A stretch of DNA of 35,964 nt from Candidatus Eiseniibacteriota bacterium (GTDB taxonomy: Bacteria; Eisenbacteria; RBG-16-71-46; SZUA-252): contig VBOR01000043.1 of NCBI GenBank assembly GCA_005893165.1, forward strand, positions 1 through 35,964, written 5' to 3'. The first letter of the stretch is position 1, and each line of letters opens with the position of its first letter. Shown here piece by piece: positions 16,131-26,098 of this stretch. The translations under genes were made by a program, and so were the position numbers. The notes under the pieces were generated by a model. It saw nothing but the letters and a program-made list of their open reading frames with translations, made no database searches and was not told the DNA's origin.

Positions 16131-17956
16131 GCGAAGGTCCTCCCCAGGACAAAGATGAGGTCGTCCCAAACCGTCTGGTGCCAGGCGCGGTTCCGTTCGC
16201 GCTCCGTGCGGATTTCGATCACCTCGGTCGTGCGCGCCAGGAGCGAGGCTCCGGCGCGCTGCTTCAGCTCTTCCCACGATCGTGGGCGTGCGTAGGGCAG
16301 ATGGTAGAGCGCTGCCGCGGGCTCGAAGCTAAGGCCGTGCGGCGTGCCGAACCAGCGCTCGAAATCGGCGTGGCGCGCCGCGGGAAGGAACGAGAAGATG
16401 CCGCCTCCATTGTTGTTGACGATCACCACGGTGGCCTGGACTCCGCCGCCCCGCACCATGTGAAGCGCGTTCAGATCCATGTGGAAGGAAAGATCCCCGA
16501 GGACGAGGAGCAAGGGGCCCTCGGAGGCGGCGCTCGCCCCGAGCGCGCTCGACAGAACTCCGTCGATCCCGCTCGCTCCGCGGTTCGTGAGGACGCGGAG
16601 GCGGCGGGGATGGCTCGGAGCGAACGTGTCGAGATCCCGGATGGCCATGCTGTTCCCGGCGTACAGGGTTCCCGCCTCGGGCAGGACGTCGAGCAGGGCG
16701 GGGAAGATCGCACCCTCCTCGAACGCTTCCGCGCGGCCGAGATGCCGCGCGATCACCTCGCGCGCCGCGCCCTCGGCCCGCTCGAACTCCTGGCGCCAGC
16801 TCGGGAGCGGGTCCGCGGATCCTTCGAGCGACTCGAGGAGCGCTGCCGCGGCCTCGCCCGGGTCGGCCGCGATCCGCTCGCGTCCGCGCCGCGCGGGGCT
16901 GCGCCAGCCCTGGGCGGGGTCCACGATCACGTGAACCGTTCCGGGGTGGCGCGCCGCGTATCCGTGAAAGGCCTTCGACGTGAGCGCGGCGCCGAGCTGG
17001 ATCACGATCTCGGGCCCGAACCGGTCCGCGAAGGTGGGGGAGCGCAGGAACGCGTCGTAGGCTCCGAGCACCGGGCTGGGTGCCGCGTGTCCGTAACGGA
17101 CCGGCGAGGCGGGATCGGCGAGGACGGGATAGCCTGTGACCTCGGCGAGTCTCGCGACGCGGTGGGAGAGATCGGCCGCGCCCTCGTCGGGCCCGCACAG
17201 GATGAGACCGCGGCGTAGGGAGCGGACCATCTTCGCGAGCCGCTCGATCGCGCGCTCCGGCGCCCGGAGCGGCTCGGGCGCGACGTGCGTCTCCGGCGCC
17301 GGGGCGGGAGCGGGCGGCAGCGCCTCGGGGCTCGGAAGGAGAGGCTCGCGGAACGCGAAGTTGAGATGCACCGGTCCCGCGGGCGCGTGCCACGCCTCCG
17401 CGACGGCGCGGGTCCCGAGCGAGGAAACGTAGTCGAGCATCGCGCGGGCGTCCTCCGGAACCCCCACCTCGACGAACCAGCGCACGAGGCCCCCGAAGAG
17501 CTTGATCTGATCGATCGTCTGCGGCGCGCCGGTGTCGCGGAGCTCGGGCGGACGGTCCGCGGTCGCGACGATCAGGGGCACGCGCGCGGAGGAGGCTTCG
17601 ACCACGGCGGGGAAGAAGTTCGCGGCGGCGCTCCCGGACGTGCACACGAGCGCGACGGGGCGGCGCGCGGCCTTGGCGAGCCCGAGGGCGAAGAATCCGG
17701 CCGCGCGCTCGTCCAGAGACACGCGCGTCTCGATGGGGGAGCGGCCGAAGGCGATCGCGAGCGGCGCCGAGCGCGAGCCGGAGCAGACCACCGCATCGCG
17801 CACGCCGGCCGCATGGAGCGCCGAGACGAAGCGGTCGGACCACGTAACGTTGAGCGCGCCGTGTGCGTCCGCGCCGCGGACTTCGGCGCCGTGCGCCTCC
17901 GACGCAGGGGCGGCGGCGTCCCGGGTGCCGAGGGGCTCAGTCACGCGCGATGGCAT
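16127..17956 (-). CDS. menD: SEPHCHC synthase (MenD)
   Basis: 609 residues, ThDP-dependent. It joins isochorismate with 2-oxoglutarate-derived succinic semialdehyde in the first committed step. Features: VVCSGSRSAPLAIAF, the ThDP-activating Glu in VSLDERAAGFFALGLAKA, VCTSGSAAANFFPAVVEA, and the GDLSFHMDLNAL...NNNGGGIFSFLP ThDP/Mg motif near the C-terminus. The first about 35 residues are a low-complexity Ala/Gly/His extension. The ATG at 17956 overlaps menF by 20 nt; GTG at 17944 (8-nt overlap) is an alternative. Confidence 0.95.
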   Translation of the reverse strand: MPSRVTEPLGTRDAAAPASEAHGAEVRGADAHGALNVTWSDRFVSALHAAGVRDAVVCSGSRSAPLAIAFGRSPIETRVSLDERAAGFFALGLAKAARRPVALVCTSGSAAANFFPAVVEASSARVPLIVATADRPPELRDTGAPQTIDQIKLFGGLVRWFVEVGVPEDARAMLDYVSSLGTRAVAEAWHAPAGPVHLNFAFREPLLPSPEALPPAPAPAPETHVAPEPLRAPERAIERLAKMVRSLRRGLILCGPDEGAADLSHRVARLAEVTGYPVLADPASPVRYGHAAPSPVLGAYDAFLRSPTFADRFGPEIVIQLGAALTSKAFHGYAARHPGTVHVIVDPAQGWRSPARRGRERIAADPGEAAAALLESLEGSADPLPSWRQEFERAEGAAREVIARHLGRAEAFEEGAIFPALLDVLPEAGTLYAGNSMAIRDLDTFAPSHPRRLRVLTNRGASGIDGVLSSALGASAASEGPLLLVLGDLSFHMDLNALHMVRGGGVQATVVIVNNNGGGIFSFLPAARHADFERWFGTPHGLSFEPAAALYHLPYARPRSWEELKQRAGASLLARTTEVIEIRTERERNRAWHQTVWDDLIFVLGRTFA

Positions 17957-19086
17957 CCTGAATTCCCTTCATCTTGAGATCGATCTCGCTCCATTCGAGG
18001 TCCGGGTCGGAGCCCTCCACGATCCCCGCGCCCGCGAAGAGCCTGGCGGTCCGGCCCCGCATTGTGATGGAGCGGATTCCGACCGCAAAATCGCCGCTCC
18101 CCTTCGCATCCACCCAGCCCACCGGACCCGCGTACCACCCTCGATCCTCTGGTTCGGCCCGCGCGATCCAGGCCAGGGCCTCCGCCCGGGGCCATCCCGC
18201 CACGGCGGGAGTGGGATGGAGCCGCGAGACGAGATCCAGCACGTTCGCGCCGGCGTGCGCCCGCCCGGCGACCTTGGTTCTCAAATGAAGCAGGTGCGGC
18301 AGGCGCATCACCTCGGGACCGCGCGGCGCGTCGAGCGCCTCGCAGACGGGTCCCAGGGTCTGGAGCAGGTGGTCCAGCACGATGCGGTGCTCGCTCCGAT
18401 TCTTCTCGCTCCCGGCCAGCTCCTGTGCCAGAGCCAGAGCGTCGTCTCCGGGATCGCACCGCAGTGTTCCCGCCACCGCCTCCGACAGCACCTCTCCGTG
18501 AGCGAGACGGACGAGCCGCTCCGGGCTCGCGCCCAGGAAGGCATTTCCCTCGCCGTCGTCGATGAGAAAGCGATAGCAGTCCGGGTAGGCGCTCCGGAGC
18601 GACTCCATGATCGTGAGGGCGCTCGCGTCCTGCCGGAGCGGGATCGCTTCGGCGCGCGCGAGCACCACCTTGGAGAATCCGCCCTCGCGGATGCGGTCGA
18701 GGGACGAGCGCACCGCTTCGTTCCAGCGGGCGCGCGCCATCTCGCCCCCCGGGAGGGCGCCATCCTCGGGGTTCCGTTCCGGAGGAGCGCTCTTTGCCGC
18801 CGGGCCCTCCGCGGTCCATCGAGTCTCCATCGTCTCGCCCGAAGCAGCGTTCCAGAACATCCGGGCCCCGGATCTCCTCGAAGCGTCCCGGGCCGCGGGC
18901 CCCGATGCGGCACGCGGCCCCGATCCCGGCGAACGCCTCCCCTCGAGGAGCCTCCCAGAGGAACAGCGCCTGTCCGTACGCCCGGGCCGCCGCTCGCGTC
19001 AGGCACTCCCAGGGGCTCTTTTGGGGTACGGGCACGCTTTCGCCCGTCAGGAACCCCGTGGAGGACCGAGTCTCGGATGGAGCCAC
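17937..19086 (-). pseudogene. menF: Isochorismate synthase menF, split by an internal deletion and frame change
   Basis: The gene begins in one frame at GTG 19086 and reads about 75 residues of normal N-terminal domain (QALFLWEAPRGEAFAGIGAA, then GPGRFEEIRG). Near 18866 homology jumps to the +1 frame, which runs from ARMFWNAASGETMETRW to the stop at 17937. The second part has a complete chorismate-binding domain: GFSKVVLARAEAI, LGASPERLVRL, SEKNRSEHRIVLDHL, HPTPAVAGWPR and GAGIVEGSDPDLEWSEID. Between the parts the usual GGFAFDP region, roughly 50-65 residues, is missing. An ATG at 18860 could start a 307-residue catalytic fragment. All other men genes are intact, so an assembly or sequencing error at a GC-rich palindrome (CCGGGGCCCGG) is as likely as true decay. 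Confidence 0.8.
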
Positions 19087-19094
19087 GGTCGGGG

Positions 19095-19124
19095 AGTATA
19101 GAGACGCGGAGGCCGGGCGGTGAA
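19095..19124 (-). promoter_or_regulatory. Promoter of the men operon (TTCACC-N18-TATACT)
   Basis: On the minus strand TTCACC (19119-19124) is followed after 18 bp by TATACT (19095-19100), then 8 nt to the GTG start of menF at 19086. No Shine-Dalgarno occurs in those 8 nt. The operon probably starts as a leaderless mRNA. Confidence 0.65.
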
Positions 19125-19164
19125 CCCCAATTCTCGGCCTCTGGCCATCCCGTCCTCCATGTCG

Positions 19165-19170
19165 TATCTT
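19165..19170 (+). promoter_or_regulatory. Probable -10 element (TATCTT) of the metal permease gene
   Basis: TATCTT, then 7 nt, then GTG at 19178. A marginal -35 (TGGCCA, 19142-19147) is 17 bp upstream. No Shine-Dalgarno. Confidence 0.4.
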
Positions 19171-19177
19171 CCGGCGC

Positions 19178-19828
19178 GTGCTTTCCCTTTCCTTCTCCCA
19201 TCTCCTGCTCGGGCTCTTCCTGGGCCTGCGCCACGCCTTCGAGGCGGATCACATCGCCGCGGTGGCCGCGATCGTGACCCGCGAGCGAAATCCGCTCCGC
19301 TCGAGCTTCATCGGAGGCTTCTGGGGGGCAGGCCACCTCGCCTCGCTCCTCCTGGTGGGGATCCCCGTCGTGGGCTTCGGACTCCATTTCCCGCACGAGC
19401 TCGATCTGCCCCTGGAGCTCGGGGTGGCGGCGATGATCGTGTTCCTGGGCGTGGGGGGACTCGCCCGCAGCGCCGCGACGGATGGCGGTCACGGGCACGC
19501 GCACTCGATGCGCCGCCTGGCCCGGCGGCCCTTCTTCGTGGGCGCGGCGCACGGGCTCGCGGGTAGCGGAGCCCTCACGCTGGTGATCCTCGCCACGATG
19601 CCGTCGCGGACGGCCGGGCTCGTGTACCTGGGATCCTTCGGCCTGGGCTCCGTGGCCGGAATGATGGTGGCGAGCACGACGCTCTCGATTCCGCTCGCGG
19701 TCTGGGGCCTTCGGGGAGCCGGAGCCGCCCGGAATCTGTCGCGGGCGGTATCGCTTGCCAGCGTGGTGTTCGGAATCTATTACGGAGCCTCGACGATCGC
19801 CGCGGCGATGGCACGTCATCTCTCTTGA
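19178..19828 (+). CDS. NiCoT/UreH-like nickel-cobalt transport membrane protein
   Basis: 216 residues with about six membrane segments. Helix 1 carries GLRHAFEADHIAAV (H19, E22, D24, H25), the metal-recognition motif of the NiCoT family (RHAxDADH) with Glu in place of the first Asp. A cytoplasmic loop contains GGHGHAHS, a small His cluster fit for metal binding. HGLAGSGALTLVIL in a later helix is the second family signature. The length is short for classic NixA/HoxN (about 330) and closer to the UreH/HupE-like subfamily. It moves Ni2+ or Co2+ across the inner membrane; direction and metal are unproven. It is divergent from menF and followed by the ACIII promoter. No urease or hydrogenase gene is in view. 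Confidence 0.75.
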   Translation: MLSLSFSHLLLGLFLGLRHAFEADHIAAVAAIVTRERNPLRSSFIGGFWGAGHLASLLLVGIPVVGFGLHFPHELDLPLELGVAAMIVFLGVGGLARSAATDGGHGHAHSMRRLARRPFFVGAAHGLAGSGALTLVILATMPSRTAGLVYLGSFGLGSVAGMMVASTTLSIPLAVWGLRGAGAARNLSRAVSLASVVFGIYYGASTIAAAMARHLS

Positions 19829-19840
19829 TTGCGATGCCGC

Positions 19841-19870
19841 TTGACGATCCGAAAAGTTGGTGATTATATT
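19841..19870 (+). promoter_or_regulatory. Promoter of the ACIII-oxidase operon (TTGACG-N18-TATATT)
   Basis: TTGACG (19841-19846) and TATATT (19865-19870) each match consensus at five of six positions with an 18-bp spacer. It is the strongest sigma-70-type promoter in the window. The expected start near 19877 gives a leader of about 60 nt before actA, unlike the leaderless starts elsewhere. Confidence 0.8.
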
Positions 19871-19936
19871 CACAATCTTGCGGGGAGCAGTTTGGATTCC
19901 GCTTATTGACCACAAAGGAAAGCGGTCTCAGGGAAT

Positions 19937-20449
19937 TTGAGCACTCTCAAGCCAAAGCAGCTCGCTCTGATCGTGCTCGCCCTGGCCGTCCTGGGCGGAT
20001 GGTCCTTCTTCGATGCGTTCAGCAACGTGGGCTACGGTCCCAAGCAGCCGATCCCGTTCAGCCACAAGCTCCATGCGGGCACCAACAAGATCCCGTGCCT
20101 CTACTGCCATGCCAATGCCGAGCGCTCGCGCCACGCCACGATCCCGGCGATGGCCGTCTGCATGAACTGCCATAGCGTGGTCAAGACGGACAGCCCCAAC
20201 ATCCAGATGGTCACGAAGCTCTACCAGGCTGGAAAGCCGATGCAGTGGGTGCGCGTCCATCGCGAGCCCGACTACGTGTACTTCAGCCATCAGTGGCACA
20301 TCGCCCGAGGCTTTCCGTGCCAGAGGTGCCACGGCGAAGTCCAGAACATGGAAGTGGTCCAGCAGGCCAAGGATCTGAAGATGGGCTTCTGCATCGACTG
20401 TCACCGGCAGAACAAGGCTCCCACCGACTGCAACACCTGCCACATATGA
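19937..20449 (+). CDS. actA: Alternative complex III pentahaem cytochrome c subunit ActA
   Basis: 170 residues with an N-terminal membrane anchor (about 8-26) and five CxxCH haem sites: CLYCH, CMNCH, CQRCH, CIDCH and CNTCH, the last at the C-terminus. Five c-type haems and this length match ActA of ACIII, the menaquinol:cytochrome c/oxidase oxidoreductase, on the periplasmic side. TTG at 19937 is the only start codon after an in-frame stop at 19907, with AGGG just upstream. It overlaps actB by ATGA. Confidence 0.93.
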   Translation: MSTLKPKQLALIVLALAVLGGWSFFDAFSNVGYGPKQPIPFSHKLHAGTNKIPCLYCHANAERSRHATIPAMAVCMNCHSVVKTDSPNIQMVTKLYQAGKPMQWVRVHREPDYVYFSHQWHIARGFPCQRCHGEVQNMEVVQQAKDLKMGFCIDCHRQNKAPTDCNTCHI

Positions 20450-23400
20450 GCGAGCCGAAGACCGAACCCTCTGCCGTCCGGGACACCACGCCGGCTCCCG
20501 GCTCTGCGGCCGACCCGGCAGCGCCCGCACGCAGGCACTGGCGGACGCTCGCCGAGTTGAGCGGCGATCCCGCCGTGCGCGAGCTACGGGAGCGGGAGTT
20601 CCTGACACCTTCGGAGGAGGTCACGGAACCTTCGCGGCGCGACTTCCTCAAGCTCATCGGAGCCGGGGCCGCGTTCGCGGCCGCGGGCTGCAGCCGGAAG
20701 CCGGTCGAGAAGATCCTTCCCTACATCAGGATGCCCGAGGAGGCGAACCCCGGAAAGGCGGTCTGGTACGCCTCCACGTGCGGGGAGTGTCCCGCCTCGT
20801 GCGGCATCTTGGTCAAGACGCGCGAGGGCCGCCCCATCAAGGTCGAGGGCATGAAGGAACATCCCCTGAACCGCGGCGGGCTCTGCGCGCGAGGGCAGGC
20901 TTCGGTGCTGAACCTCTACGATCCCGATCGCCTCCAAGGGCCGGTCGCGGTGGACCGGGCGAGCGGGGCCTCGAAGGCCTCCACCTGGGCCTCGCTGGAT
21001 GCGCGCGTGGTCCAGGGACTCCAGCAGGCCAAGAGCGCGGGTGGCCGCGTGGTGCTCTTGACCGGTACGCTGACCAGCCCCACGACGCGCGCGCTCGTCT
21101 CCGACTTCATGGCGGCGTTTCCTTCGGGCGGGCACGTGACCTACGACCCGGTCTCGTGCGACGCGATCGCGAAGGCGCAGGAGCTCTCCTACGGCGAGCG
21201 GCTCATTCCCCGGTATCGCCTCGACCGGGCCGATCTGATCCTCACCCTCGGAGCCGATCCCCTGGGGACCTTCCTCTCGCCGCCGGAATTCGCCCGCGAT
21301 TTCTCGAGCCGCCGGCGTCCCGAGGCAGGCATGTCGCGCCTCGTCGCCGTCGAGTCGATCCTCACGCTGACCGGGACGAACGCCGACACGCGCTATCGCG
21401 TGCGCCCCGAGCACCTGCTCGGCGTGGCGCTCGCCCTTGCGCACGAGCTCCACGTCAAGAATCCGCGCGGACCCATGTCGGGGAATGCCGCGGTGGGAGG
21501 AGCGCTTCGCGACGCCGGCTCGGACGGGATGGAGCGCGAGGCCGGTCTTCCGGCCGGCACGCTGGCCGCCCTCGCCGACGAGCTCTGGGCGAGCCGCGGC
21601 AAGAGCCTCGTGCTCGCGGGACCGCAGGCCGCGCCGGCGAATCACGCCGTCGCGCTCCAGGTCGCCGTGAATCTCCTCAACAGCGCGCTGGGGAACGACG
21701 GGGTCACGGTGGACACCTCGACCCCCTCGTTCCAGGCGCAGGGCTCCGAGGAAGCCATGCTCTCGCTCGCGGAGCGGATGCGCGCCGGAGACATCCAGGT
21801 GCTCCTGATCCACGGCGTGAATCCCGCCTATTCGCTTCCGGCGGCCCTCGGATTCGCCGACCTCATGAAGCGGGTTCCGTTCGTCGTGTCCTTCGCCGAC
21901 CGGGTGGACGAGACCGCGCGCCAGGCCGACTTCGTGGCGCCCGATCACCACTATCTCGAGAACTGGAACGACCACGAGCCCCGTCGAGGGGTCCGCTCCC
22001 TGGCGCAGCCCACGATCGCGCCGCTCTACGACACGCGCGCGTTCCAGGACACGCTCTTGTCCTGGGGCCGCTCCCTGGGCGTGGCACCGGTGGCGGCGAC
22101 CACGGGCACCTGGCACGACTACCTGAGAGAGAGCTGGCGCAAGGAGAGCTTCCCGCGAAGCAACGCGGCCGGCGGATTCGACCTCTTCTGGGAGGGCGTC
22201 CTCCGAGAGGGGGTGTGGCGCGCGCGGGGCCAGAGCGACGCCGGCTCCGGTCCGGGCGCCTTCCGCCCGAGCGCCCTGAGCGCCATGCCCGAGCGCGCGT
22301 CGCCCGCGGCGGGAGCGCTCTCGCTCGTGCTCTACACCCCGGTCGCGCTCTACGACGGGAGGAGCGCGAACAACGCCTGGTTACAGGAGCTTCCCGATCC
22401 GGTTTCGAAGATCGACTGGGACAATTACGTTTCGATCGCCCCCTCGCGCGCGAAGGCGCTGGGGCTGTCCGAGTACGAGATGAAGTCCGACGTCGTCACG
22501 GTGGACGTGGGCCACGCGAAGTTCGATCTGCCCGTCCACGTGCAGCCCGGGCTCCATCCCGATGTGATCGCGATCGCGATCGGATACGGCAGGACCGCCG
22601 CGGGACGGGTCGGAAACAAGGTGGGGCAGAACGGCTACGCGCTCGCGCAGGCGACCGCGGGACGCGTCGGCATGAGCGGCATCCCCGCGAGGATCACCAA
22701 CACCGGGCGCATCGCCCCCCTCGCCTGCGTGCAGGGTCATCACTACACCGAGGATCGTCCCATCATCTACGAGACGACCTTCGCGTCCTTCCTCAAAGAC
22801 CCGGCCTCGGGGAACGAGGAGCCCGATCAGGAGCCCTCGATGTGGTCCCGCCACGAATATCCCGGCTATCGCTGGGGGATGGCGATCGACCTGAACGCGT
22901 GCATCGGATGCGCGGCGTGCATGGTCGCCTGCCAGGCGGAGAACAACGTGCCGGTCGTGGGGAAATCGATCGTGCTCCGCGGCCGCGAGATGCACTGGCT
23001 CCGGATCGACCGCTACTACATCGGGGACGCCGAGACGCCCGAGACGGTGCACCAGCCGATGCTGTGCCAGCACTGCGAGAACGCGCCGTGCGAGACGGTC
23101 TGTCCGGTGCTGGCCACGGTCCACAACTCCGAGGGTCTGAACATCCAGGTCTACAACCGGTGCGTGGGCACACGGTACTGCTCGAACAACTGTCCCTACA
23201 AGGTCCGGAGGTTCAACTGGTTCGATTACTCCCACGTTCGGGAGAAGTCGATCCGCCTCGTGCTGAACCCCGACGTGACCGTGCGCTCGAAGGGCGTCAT
23301 GGAGAAGTGCACCTTCTGCATCCAGCGGATCCGCGACGCGAAGGAGCACGCGAAGGCTCTGGGAACGACCGTCCAGGACGGGGACATCGAGACCGCCTGC

Positions 23401-23574
23401 AGCCAGTCCTGCCCGACCCAGGCCATCGTGTTCGGGAACATCAACGATCCGAAGAGCCACGTGGAGGAGATGCACCAGAGGCCCCGCGGCTATCACGTGC
23501 TCTGGGATCTGAACACGCGCCCCGTGATCGCCTACCAGACGAAGGTGAGGAACCGGGAGGAGGGCGCCTCGTGA
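20446..23574 (+). CDS. actB: ACIII iron-sulfur subunit ActB (fused molybdopterin-like and FeS domains)
   Basis: 1042 residues. A twin-arginine motif [15 protein letters not shown] near residue 63 ends in AAGC. The large N-terminal part (about 100-780) is the inactive molybdopterin-oxidoreductase-like domain, opening with CGECPASCG. The C-terminal part (about 810-1020) is the FeS electron wire with four Cys groups: [35 protein letters not shown] and CTFC with CSQSC. The third group has Thr in place of a Cys, the known mark of the [3Fe-4S] cluster in ActB. The ATG at 20446 overlaps actA; longer in-frame readings lie within actA. It hands electrons from ActC-side quinol to ActA/ActE haems. GTGA overlap with actC. 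Confidence 0.95.
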   Translation: MSEPKTEPSAVRDTTPAPGSAADPAAPARRHWRTLAELSGDPAVRELREREFLTPSEEVTEPSRRDFLKLIGAGAAFAAAGCSRKPVEKILPYIRMPEEANPGKAVWYASTCGECPASCGILVKTREGRPIKVEGMKEHPLNRGGLCARGQASVLNLYDPDRLQGPVAVDRASGASKASTWASLDARVVQGLQQAKSAGGRVVLLTGTLTSPTTRALVSDFMAAFPSGGHVTYDPVSCDAIAKAQELSYGERLIPRYRLDRADLILTLGADPLGTFLSPPEFARDFSSRRRPEAGMSRLVAVESILTLTGTNADTRYRVRPEHLLGVALALAHELHVKNPRGPMSGNAAVGGALRDAGSDGMEREAGLPAGTLAALADELWASRGKSLVLAGPQAAPANHAVALQVAVNLLNSALGNDGVTVDTSTPSFQAQGSEEAMLSLAERMRAGDIQVLLIHGVNPAYSLPAALGFADLMKRVPFVVSFADRVDETARQADFVAPDHHYLENWNDHEPRRGVRSLAQPTIAPLYDTRAFQDTLLSWGRSLGVAPVAATTGTWHDYLRESWRKESFPRSNAAGGFDLFWEGVLREGVWRARGQSDAGSGPGAFRPSALSAMPERASPAAGALSLVLYTPVALYDGRSANNAWLQELPDPVSKIDWDNYVSIAPSRAKALGLSEYEMKSDVVTVDVGHAKFDLPVHVQPGLHPDVIAIAIGYGRTAAGRVGNKVGQNGYALAQATAGRVGMSGIPARITNTGRIAPLACVQGHHYTEDRPIIYETTFASFLKDPASGNEEPDQEPSMWSRHEYPGYRWGMAIDLNACIGCAACMVACQAENNVPVVGKSIVLRGREMHWLRIDRYYIGDAETPETVHQPMLCQHCENAPCETVCPVLATVHNSEGLNIQVYNRCVGTRYCSNNCPYKVRRFNWFDYSHVREKSIRLVLNPDVTVRSKGVMEKCTFCIQRIRDAKEHAKALGTTVQDGDIETACSQSCPTQAIVFGNINDPKSHVEEMHQRPRGYHVLWDLNTRPVIAYQTKVRNREEGAS

Positions 23575-24902
23575 GCGAGCTCGTCACCGCTCCGCCGCTC
23601 GCCTCCGAGCCGCTCATCACGCCGCGGAAGACCTTCGCGGACGTGAACGCGGACGTGTCCCGGCCCATCGAGCGCAAGCCCGGGATGCTCTGGAAGATCT
23701 TCTTCGGCATCGCCGCCCTCCTGACGCTCCAGTTCGCGCTTGAGATCGGCTATCAGATGTACAAGGGGATCGGGATCTGGGGGCTCAATCACCCGGTCGG
23801 CTGGGCGGTCGACATCACGAGCTTCGTCTTCTGGATCGGCATCGGCCACGCCGGGACGCTCATCTCGGCGATCCTTCATCTCTTCCGCCAGCGGTGGCGC
23901 ACGGCGATCAACCGCTCGGCGGAAGCGATGACCATTTTCGCGGTCATGACCGCGGGGCTCTTCCCGCTGATCCACATGGGACGGACCTGGTTCGGTTACT
24001 GGCTCGTGCCGTACCCGAACTGGCGCCACCTCTGGGTGAACTTCCGCTCGCCGCTGGTCTGGGACGTGTTCGCGGTGACCACGTACCTCACGATCTCCAT
24101 CGTGTTCTGGTACACGGGACTGATTCCCGACTTCGCCTCGATCCGGGACCGCTCCACGGGCTGGCGTCGCGCGATCTACGGCGCGCTCTCCCTGGGCTGG
24201 CGCGGCTCCGAGCGTCACTGGCAGCACTACGAGCGCGCCTACATGATGCTCGCGGGTCTCTCCACGCCGCTCGTGCTCTCCGTGCACAGCATCGTGTCCT
24301 TCGACTTCGCGACCTCGCTCCTCCCGGGCTGGCACACGACGATCTTCCCGCCCTACTTCGTGGCCGGCGCGATCTTCTCCGGCTTCGCCATGGTCGTGAC
24401 CCTGCTCGTGATCTTGCGAAAAGTGTTCCACATGGAGGAGTACATCACCCTCCAGCACCTCGAGAACATGAACAAGATCATCCTGGCGACCGGGATGATG
24501 GTGGGCTACGCCTACGCGACCGAGTTCTTCGTCGCGATGTACAGCGGAAATCCCTACGAGCGGTTCACGTTCCTCAATCGCGCGACCGGGCCGTTCTCGT
24601 GGTCCTACTGGATCATGGTGAGCTGCAACGTCATCGTTCCCCAGGTATTCTGGTTCCGGAAGCTCCGGCGGAGCATCGTGATCATGTTCATCGTCTCGAT
24701 TCTCGTGAACGTGGGGATGTGGTTCGAGCGGTTCACGATCATCGTGACCTCGCTCCACCGCGACTTCCTGCCGCCCAACTGGTCCTACTACAAGCCGACG
24801 ATCTTCGACGCCGAGGTGAAGAGCGTGCTCTGGACCGCGAAGAAAGCGGAAGCGCGGCACCCGGAGCGGGCGCCCGCGGGGGAGACGGTCCATGTTCCCT
24901 AA
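23571..24902 (+). CDS. actC: ACIII membrane subunit ActC (NrfD-like quinol oxidation subunit)
   Basis: 443 residues, polytopic with about ten helices, NrfD/PsrC family. It holds the menaquinol site in contact with ActB. Segments such as [34 protein letters not shown] and [17 protein letters not shown] are characteristic of ActC. GTG at 23571 overlaps the actB stop and follows GGGAGGAGGG. The gene overlaps actD by 11 nt. Confidence 0.95.
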   Translation: MSELVTAPPLASEPLITPRKTFADVNADVSRPIERKPGMLWKIFFGIAALLTLQFALEIGYQMYKGIGIWGLNHPVGWAVDITSFVFWIGIGHAGTLISAILHLFRQRWRTAINRSAEAMTIFAVMTAGLFPLIHMGRTWFGYWLVPYPNWRHLWVNFRSPLVWDVFAVTTYLTISIVFWYTGLIPDFASIRDRSTGWRRAIYGALSLGWRGSERHWQHYERAYMMLAGLSTPLVLSVHSIVSFDFATSLLPGWHTTIFPPYFVAGAIFSGFAMVVTLLVILRKVFHMEEYITLQHLENMNKIILATGMMVGYAYATEFFVAMYSGNPYERFTFLNRATGPFSWSYWIMVSCNVIVPQVFWFRKLRRSIVIMFIVSILVNVGMWFERFTIIVTSLHRDFLPPNWSYYKPTIFDAEVKSVLWTAKKAEARHPERAPAGETVHVP

Positions 24903-25434
24903 TCCGTTCCGGAAGAAAGCTCCGGTCCGCGCCGTGCTGGCGCTGTACGACGATCCGGATCGCCTGCTGAACGCGGCCGCGCTGGCCAAGGAGCACGGGT
25001 TCCAGGGGCTCGATGCCTACACGCCCTATCCGGTCCACGGCCTGAGCGAGGCGCTGGGAATCCGGAAGTCCTGGATTCCGTACGTCACCCTGGTCATGGG
25101 GCTGAGCGGCGCCGCGCTGGGGCTCACCTTCGAGATCTGGACTCAGGCCTTCGACTGGCCCATCAACGTGGGGGGGAAGCCCATGATCTCCCTTCCGGCG
25201 TTCATTCCCGTGACGTTCGAATGCGGCGTGCTCCTGGGCGGCACGATGACCCTGGCGGCGCTCCTGATCGCTTGCGGGCTCCCGGATCTCAAGACGCCGA
25301 TCCTGGATCGCAACCTCACCAACGACCGCTTCGGGCTCTACATTCCGGAGTACGGCCCGGAATGGAACGAGCAGCGCATCCTGAGGGTCCTGAGCGCGAC
25401 CAATCCCACGGACGTGAAGGTGGTCCGTGTCTAG
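24892..25434 (+). CDS. actD: ACIII subunit ActD (DUF3341)
   Basis: 180 residues. The soluble N-terminal half ([23 protein letters not shown], then [11 protein letters not shown]) is the DUF3341 signature. Two membrane helices follow, about residues 62-80 and 102-128. ActD is a structural subunit of ACIII without cofactors. ATG at 24892 is preceded by GGGGGAG. It overlaps actE by 8 nt. Confidence 0.93.
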   Translation: MFPNPFRKKAPVRAVLALYDDPDRLLNAAALAKEHGFQGLDAYTPYPVHGLSEALGIRKSWIPYVTLVMGLSGAALGLTFEIWTQAFDWPINVGGKPMISLPAFIPVTFECGVLLGGTMTLAALLIACGLPDLKTPILDRNLTNDRFGLYIPEYGPEWNEQRILRVLSATNPTDVKVVRV

Positions 25435-26098
25435 CGCGCGGCGGGGGAGGCTCGGGGTCGTGGCGCTCTGGCTCGCGACACTCGCCGCGGCGGGAATGCT
25501 GGCCGGATGCTCGCATCGCAAGCAGACGCCCGCGCTCGAGTACCTTCCGGACATGGCATATTCGCCCGCGGTGAAGGCCCAGAACGAGGACCCCATGCAT
25601 CCGGGGCAGTCCGCCATGCGCCCGCCGGTTCCCGGCACCGTGCCGCGCGGCTTCACGCCGTACCGCTACGCCGCGCAGGACAGCCTTCTCGCCCAGCGGG
25701 ATCTCGTGAATCCGCTTCCACGGACCGCGGACGTCCTGGGGAGAGGGCAGCGGGTCTTCATGACCTACTGCGTGGTCTGTCACGGACCGAAGGGGGACGG
25801 GCAGGGCTACATCGTGCCGAAATTCCCCATGCCCCCCTCGCTCCTCTCGCCGAAGGTGAGCGGGTGGGCGGATGGAAGGATCTACCACGTCATCACGCGC
25901 GGCCAGAACCTCATGCCCAACTACGCCTCCCAGATCCTGCCCGAGGATCGCTGGGCCGTGATCCACTACGTCCGCGTCCTCGAGCGCGCCGCGAATCCGC
26001 GCCCCGAAGACTTGAAGGCGGCCGGAATCCCAGACACGGCGGCGGCTCCAGCGGCGGCTCCAGCGGCGGCTCCGGACACGACGAAAGGGAAGCCATGA
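25427..26098 (+). CDS. actE: ACIII monohaem cytochrome c lipoprotein ActE
   Basis: 223 residues. It has a lipoprotein signal with lipobox MLAGC (Cys about residue 28), one haem site CVVCH near residue 115 and a distal Met in NLMPNY. ActE is the membrane-anchored cytochrome that delivers electrons out of ACIII. The C-terminal tail is three AAP(A) repeats, low complexity. GTG start at 25427 follows AAGGTGG. It overlaps actF by ATGA. Confidence 0.93.
   Translation: MSSARRGRLGVVALWLATLAAAGMLAGCSHRKQTPALEYLPDMAYSPAVKAQNEDPMHPGQSAMRPPVPGTVPRGFTPYRYAAQDSLLAQRDLVNPLPRTADVLGRGQRVFMTYCVVCHGPKGDGQGYIVPKFPMPPSLLSPKVSGWADGRIYHVITRGQNLMPNYASQILPEDRWAVIHYVRVLERAANPRPEDLKAAGIPDTAAAPAAAPAAAPDTTKGKP
26039..26074 (+). 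repeat. 12-bp triplication in the actE tail
   Basis: GCGGCGGCTCCA three times (the last copy with one change), encoding the Ala-Ala-Pro linker at the ActE C-terminus. Likely slippage product. Confidence 0.75.

Noticed and set aside
17937-18860. menF as a normal, complete gene starting at ATG 18860
   Set aside because: The conserved N-terminal domain lies directly upstream in another frame with its own promoter and GTG start, so the gene is split rather than short by design.
18308-19915. 535-codon minus frame across menF, the permease gene and the ACIII promoter
   Set aside because: It crosses two strong promoters and a permease on the other strand and has no domain.
20584-22116. 510-codon minus frame antisense to actB
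   Set aside because: Shadow of high-GC codon bias; no domain, and actB is unambiguous.
20778-23570. Upstream extension of actC inside actB
   Set aside because: Arg-rich out-of-frame translation; actC starts at GTG 23571 with a Shine-Dalgarno and GTGA overlap.
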